NCBI RefSeq assembly: GCF_900143075.1
Contig: NZ_FRCY01000018.1
Span: 1-64,000, forward strand
DNA from: Cyclobacterium lianum
GTDB taxonomy: Bacteria > Bacteroidota > Bacteroidia > Cytophagales > Cyclobacteriaceae
Reading direction: 5' to 3'
DNA length: 64,000 bases
The notes under the pieces were generated by a model. That model worked only from the letters and a program-made list of their open reading frames with translations. It was not told where the DNA came from and searched no databases. Position numbers and translations under genes: made by a program. Shown here piece by piece: positions 61,756 through 64,000 of this stretch. Position 1 is the stretch's first letter. Each line of letters starts with the position of its first letter.

Positions 61756-64000
61756 TTATTTCACAGGTATCACTATACTTTTTTCGAAAAAGCCATAACC
61801 ATAATTTATTTTGAGCCGGTCATTATCCTCCAATGAAAGTAAATGAGCTTCGGTACGAATTTCGGAATCCTGTTTTTCTATCCGTCGCTCCAGGGAGAGG
61901 GAAAAAGGAGATATTTCATTCAATATGACAGGAATGCTTTTACCGGCATTATTGCTGAGCCAAACCTCAGCCTGCTCTTTCTGATCCGGATAGAAATTTA
62001 AGGGTGCTTCTAACCGGATCAAAAGATTTCCTGATTCATCCTGGCTGCATTCCAGTTGGGTATAATAATTGGCCAGATAGGCCATACTGATATTGAAGGC
62101 CGTATTGAACTGGACCCAACCTTCGGTCCAGCCCACATCCCCTGCTTCGGGGTAATTGGGGTAGTGAAAAGATTTCGGAGATCCATCGAATACAAAGGTA
62201 ACCTCCTCCAGCAAGCCAATTCCCCCTTTATGTCTGCTGTACCAACCCAGATCCACCCCTTCGATCTCCTCCGGACCCTTGAACGAAAAATGTCTTCCGG
62301 TAGGATTTCGCCCAAAGGCATTTTCAAAATGGGACCAGGCCAGGATTTCCAATCCATCGACCAGCTCCTTATCTTCAAGGAGGCTCATTGCGGCAAATGC
62401 AGCCGCCGGAAATCCCAGAATATTGCCCGTTTCATTCCAGCCCGGAGGTGTCCATTCTTCCTGATCATATTTTCTGAAATCCCACATATTCTCAGATCGG
62501 GACAAGGCAATCCTTGCCCAGTCCGCCACCTTTGCCTTTAAACCTGCAGGGGAGCTTTCCGGATATTCTTTGTAAAAAAAAGCAAAAGCCCGCATGGTCA
62601 TGTGTTCTGACATCCTTTGGCCTTTGGTGGTCATGGGGTCCTCCCAATCCAGATTTTGGATCATCCAGTCCATCTGCCGGTAGGCAGCATCAAAATACTT
62701 TCCTGCCTGGGGATCGTTTTCACGCTTACTGACTTCATACATCATCAGGTTAGGAATGACCGAGAAGCCCGGAGGCATTTCCCCTTTGGTAGTTCCCAGT
62801 TGGGTTTTAAGGCCCAACAAATTATGCTCCGGACTCTTGTCGTACTGCGAAAGGGAGTGTTCGGAGACCGCAGCCTTCTCCCAAACCGAGACGGCATATT
62901 GGTAGACCTTATCAAAATTCTGTTGGGGCAGCCATTTTTTCAGGTAAGGCCAGGCATAAAGGAAGTGCGCCAGTTCTGCCTTCTGCATTTCATGATCCAG
63001 CTTTTGACTGACCTTGACGTCAGCATCCCAATGCATCAATTGAATGATGTCCGGCGTATTTTCTTTAAAGGGCGCCAATTCCCCCCACAAGCCCCGATAG
63101 GATTCAGCGAAAGACTCATTGGGAACATACTTTCCCTTTACTTCCATCCGCTCATAGGCATGAGGATTACTCAGGTACATGGCGACCAGGCTTTGCATGG
63201 ACCAATTGAAAAAATCTCCATCCCTCCAGGCAAAACTGATAGGCCTGATTTCGCTGACATTACCTACATAGTGCCTCGCTTCCAGCATAAAGTCCACCAT
63301 ATTCCGGTAGGTAATCCGCTCAAGCCAATTAGGTCCTATCCGGAAAGCAAAGGAAGTCTTCTCTCCGATCCGGATTTGAAAAGAATCCGTACCCAGCGGG
63401 TTGAAGGATGAAAAGTCCCCCTTTTCCATCTTAACAGTATCGGAAAATTCAATGCTCCCTGTGCTGGTATTCACGATTTCAAATCTGGTCCCCTCTTTTA
63501 TTCCGGGGGCAGTAAATCTTTTGGGCCGGTAAAGGTTGTACCCACTTTGGTTGACCAGTATTGGGGGCGTCTCTGCAGAACTGGTATCTTTATATTGCTG
63601 ACCAATCAAAATGAATTCCCCTATCTGCATGGCTTGCTGGTCAGCCGCAGCCAGGCGGACGCGATCTACGATCAACGGTTTGTCCAAGGAAATTTCTACC
63701 TGCCGCGAGGCATTTTCTTCTTCCCTATAAAAAGTACGCCATTCTCCATTCAATAAATATTGCAATACAAATTGTCTATTGGGCTCCGAGTCGGGGGAAA
63801 AGTTTATTGAAGCGCCGACCACCTCAGTGGCTCCCGGAAGTCGGACGAGCAACCAGGCTCGCTTATCCCCGGGGCTGCTACTCCAGTAGCTTTCCGCGTC
63901 ATTGTCAATGGCAAGGCTTGCCGAACCTGGCACTTCTTCAGAACTGCCGGTAGCCGAACCGGAAAGACTCAAATTGTTCTGCCCGGCAACAGGTAACCAG
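61756..64000 (-). CDS. Discoidin-containing putative glycoside hydrolase, 5' end cut off
   Basis: The frame is open to the window edge, so the N-terminus lies beyond 64000; at least 747 residues are visible. First comes a discoidin/F5-8C carbohydrate-binding domain (SASLAIDNDAESYWSSSPGD, about 15-130). Then a cellulase-type Ig-like domain begins PPILVNQSGYNLYRPKRFTAP in parts (around 145-230). A large (alpha/alpha)6-like catalytic region follows (HMTMRAFAFFYKEYPE, GRNPTGRHFSFKGP) with a beta-rich tail. This layout is GH9-like, but the usual DAGD motif is not evident, so the family assignment is tentative. With the alginate-lyase gene it suggests polysaccharide use. Confidence 0.75.
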   Translation of the reverse strand, partial: WLPVAGQNNLSLSGSATGSSEEVPGSASLAIDNDAESYWSSSPGDKRAWLLVRLPGATEVVGASINFSPDSEPNRQFVLQYLLNGEWRTFYREEENASRQVEISLDKPLIVDRVRLAAADQQAMQIGEFILIGQQYKDTSSAETPPILVNQSGYNLYRPKRFTAPGIKEGTRFEIVNTSTGSIEFSDTVKMEKGDFSSFNPLGTDSFQIRIGEKTSFAFRIGPNWLERITYRNMVDFMLEARHYVGNVSEIRPISFAWRDGDFFNWSMQSLVAMYLSNPHAYERMEVKGKYVPNESFAESYRGLWGELAPFKENTPDIIQLMHWDADVKVSQKLDHEMQKAELAHFLYAWPYLKKWLPQQNFDKVYQYAVSVWEKAAVSEHSLSQYDKSPEHNLLGLKTQLGTTKGEMPPGFSVIPNLMMYEVSKRENDPQAGKYFDAAYRQMDWMIQNLDWEDPMTTKGQRMSEHMTMRAFAFFYKEYPESSPAGLKAKVADWARIALSRSENMWDFRKYDQEEWTPPGWNETGNILGFPAAAFAAMSLLEDKELVDGLEILAWSHFENAFGRNPTGRHFSFKGPEEIEGVDLGWYSRHKGGIGLLEEVTFVFDGSPKSFHYPNYPEAGDVGWTEGWVQFNTAFNISMAYLANYYTQLECSQDESGNLLIRLEAPLNFYPDQKEQAEVWLSNNAGKSIPVILNEISPFSLSLERRIEKQDSEIRTEAHLLSLEDNDRLKINYGYGFFEKSIVIPVK

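Overview
The window is chromosomal DNA from a member of the Bacteroidota, most likely the Cytophagales (Cyclobacteriaceae-like). This rests on the CbpA/CbpM pair, GSCFA, DUF5683 and DUF4230 proteins, the gene order rpsF-rpsR-rplI and parA-parB-DUF5683-dapB-lepB, and several promoters of the Bacteroidota type (TTTG, 19-21 bases, TAnnTTTG). No taxonomic marker was searched, so the family-level placement is inference.

Bases 1-5600 are a mobile or accessory block. It holds the 3' end of a group II intron whose reverse transcriptase is broken by an in-frame stop, an AT-rich DUF262 plus HEPN gene pair that looks like a defence or toxin module, and an IS91-type HUH transposase overlapping a tyrosine recombinase. 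A tRNA-Val(GAC) gene lies at the right border. Next come a stress/proteostasis set on the minus strand (LemA, M48 protease, CbpA, CbpM) and an exported two-subunit molybdenum hydroxylase.

Bases 12039-17326 form a compact plus-strand operon that I cannot match to any named system: a membrane DUF5675 protein, a polytopic membrane protein carrying an N-acetylmuramidase domain, a DUF4230 lipoprotein and a large membrane protein with a split DUF4230 domain. It runs tail to tail into a seven-gene minus-strand operon (17342-25748): iron-sulfur GMC oxidoreductase, membrane metallophosphoesterase, patatin lipase, two small membrane proteins, an acetoacetate-decarboxylase-fold protein and an alpha/beta hydrolase with an apparent Cys nucleophile. 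This looks like lipid or sterol oxidation/processing with unknown substrate. These two operons are the best candidates for undescribed systems.

Bases 26400-45200 are mostly core genome on the minus strand: priA, a DUF255 thioredoxin-domain protein, GSCFA, rpsF-rpsR-rplI, apaG, lepB, dapB, parB, parA, yidC and pyrG, with ung on the plus strand. The spacer between yidC and the parA operon carries DnaA-box-like words, and the pyrG leader has an inverted repeat that would hide the start codon. Bases 45379-54809 hold sugar-acid catabolism (FAH-family protein, GntP permease, KDPG-type aldolase, KDGal kinase), an AAC(3)-family acetyltransferase and the two halves of a Tm-1-like protein as separate genes around a heme-binding lipoprotein. 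Bases 55152-64000 hold PEP carboxylase, an alginate-lyase-family protein, two tandem Uma2 genes separated by a 99-base tandem repeat and palindromic repeats, and the 3' part of a large discoidin-containing putative glycoside hydrolase cut by the window end.
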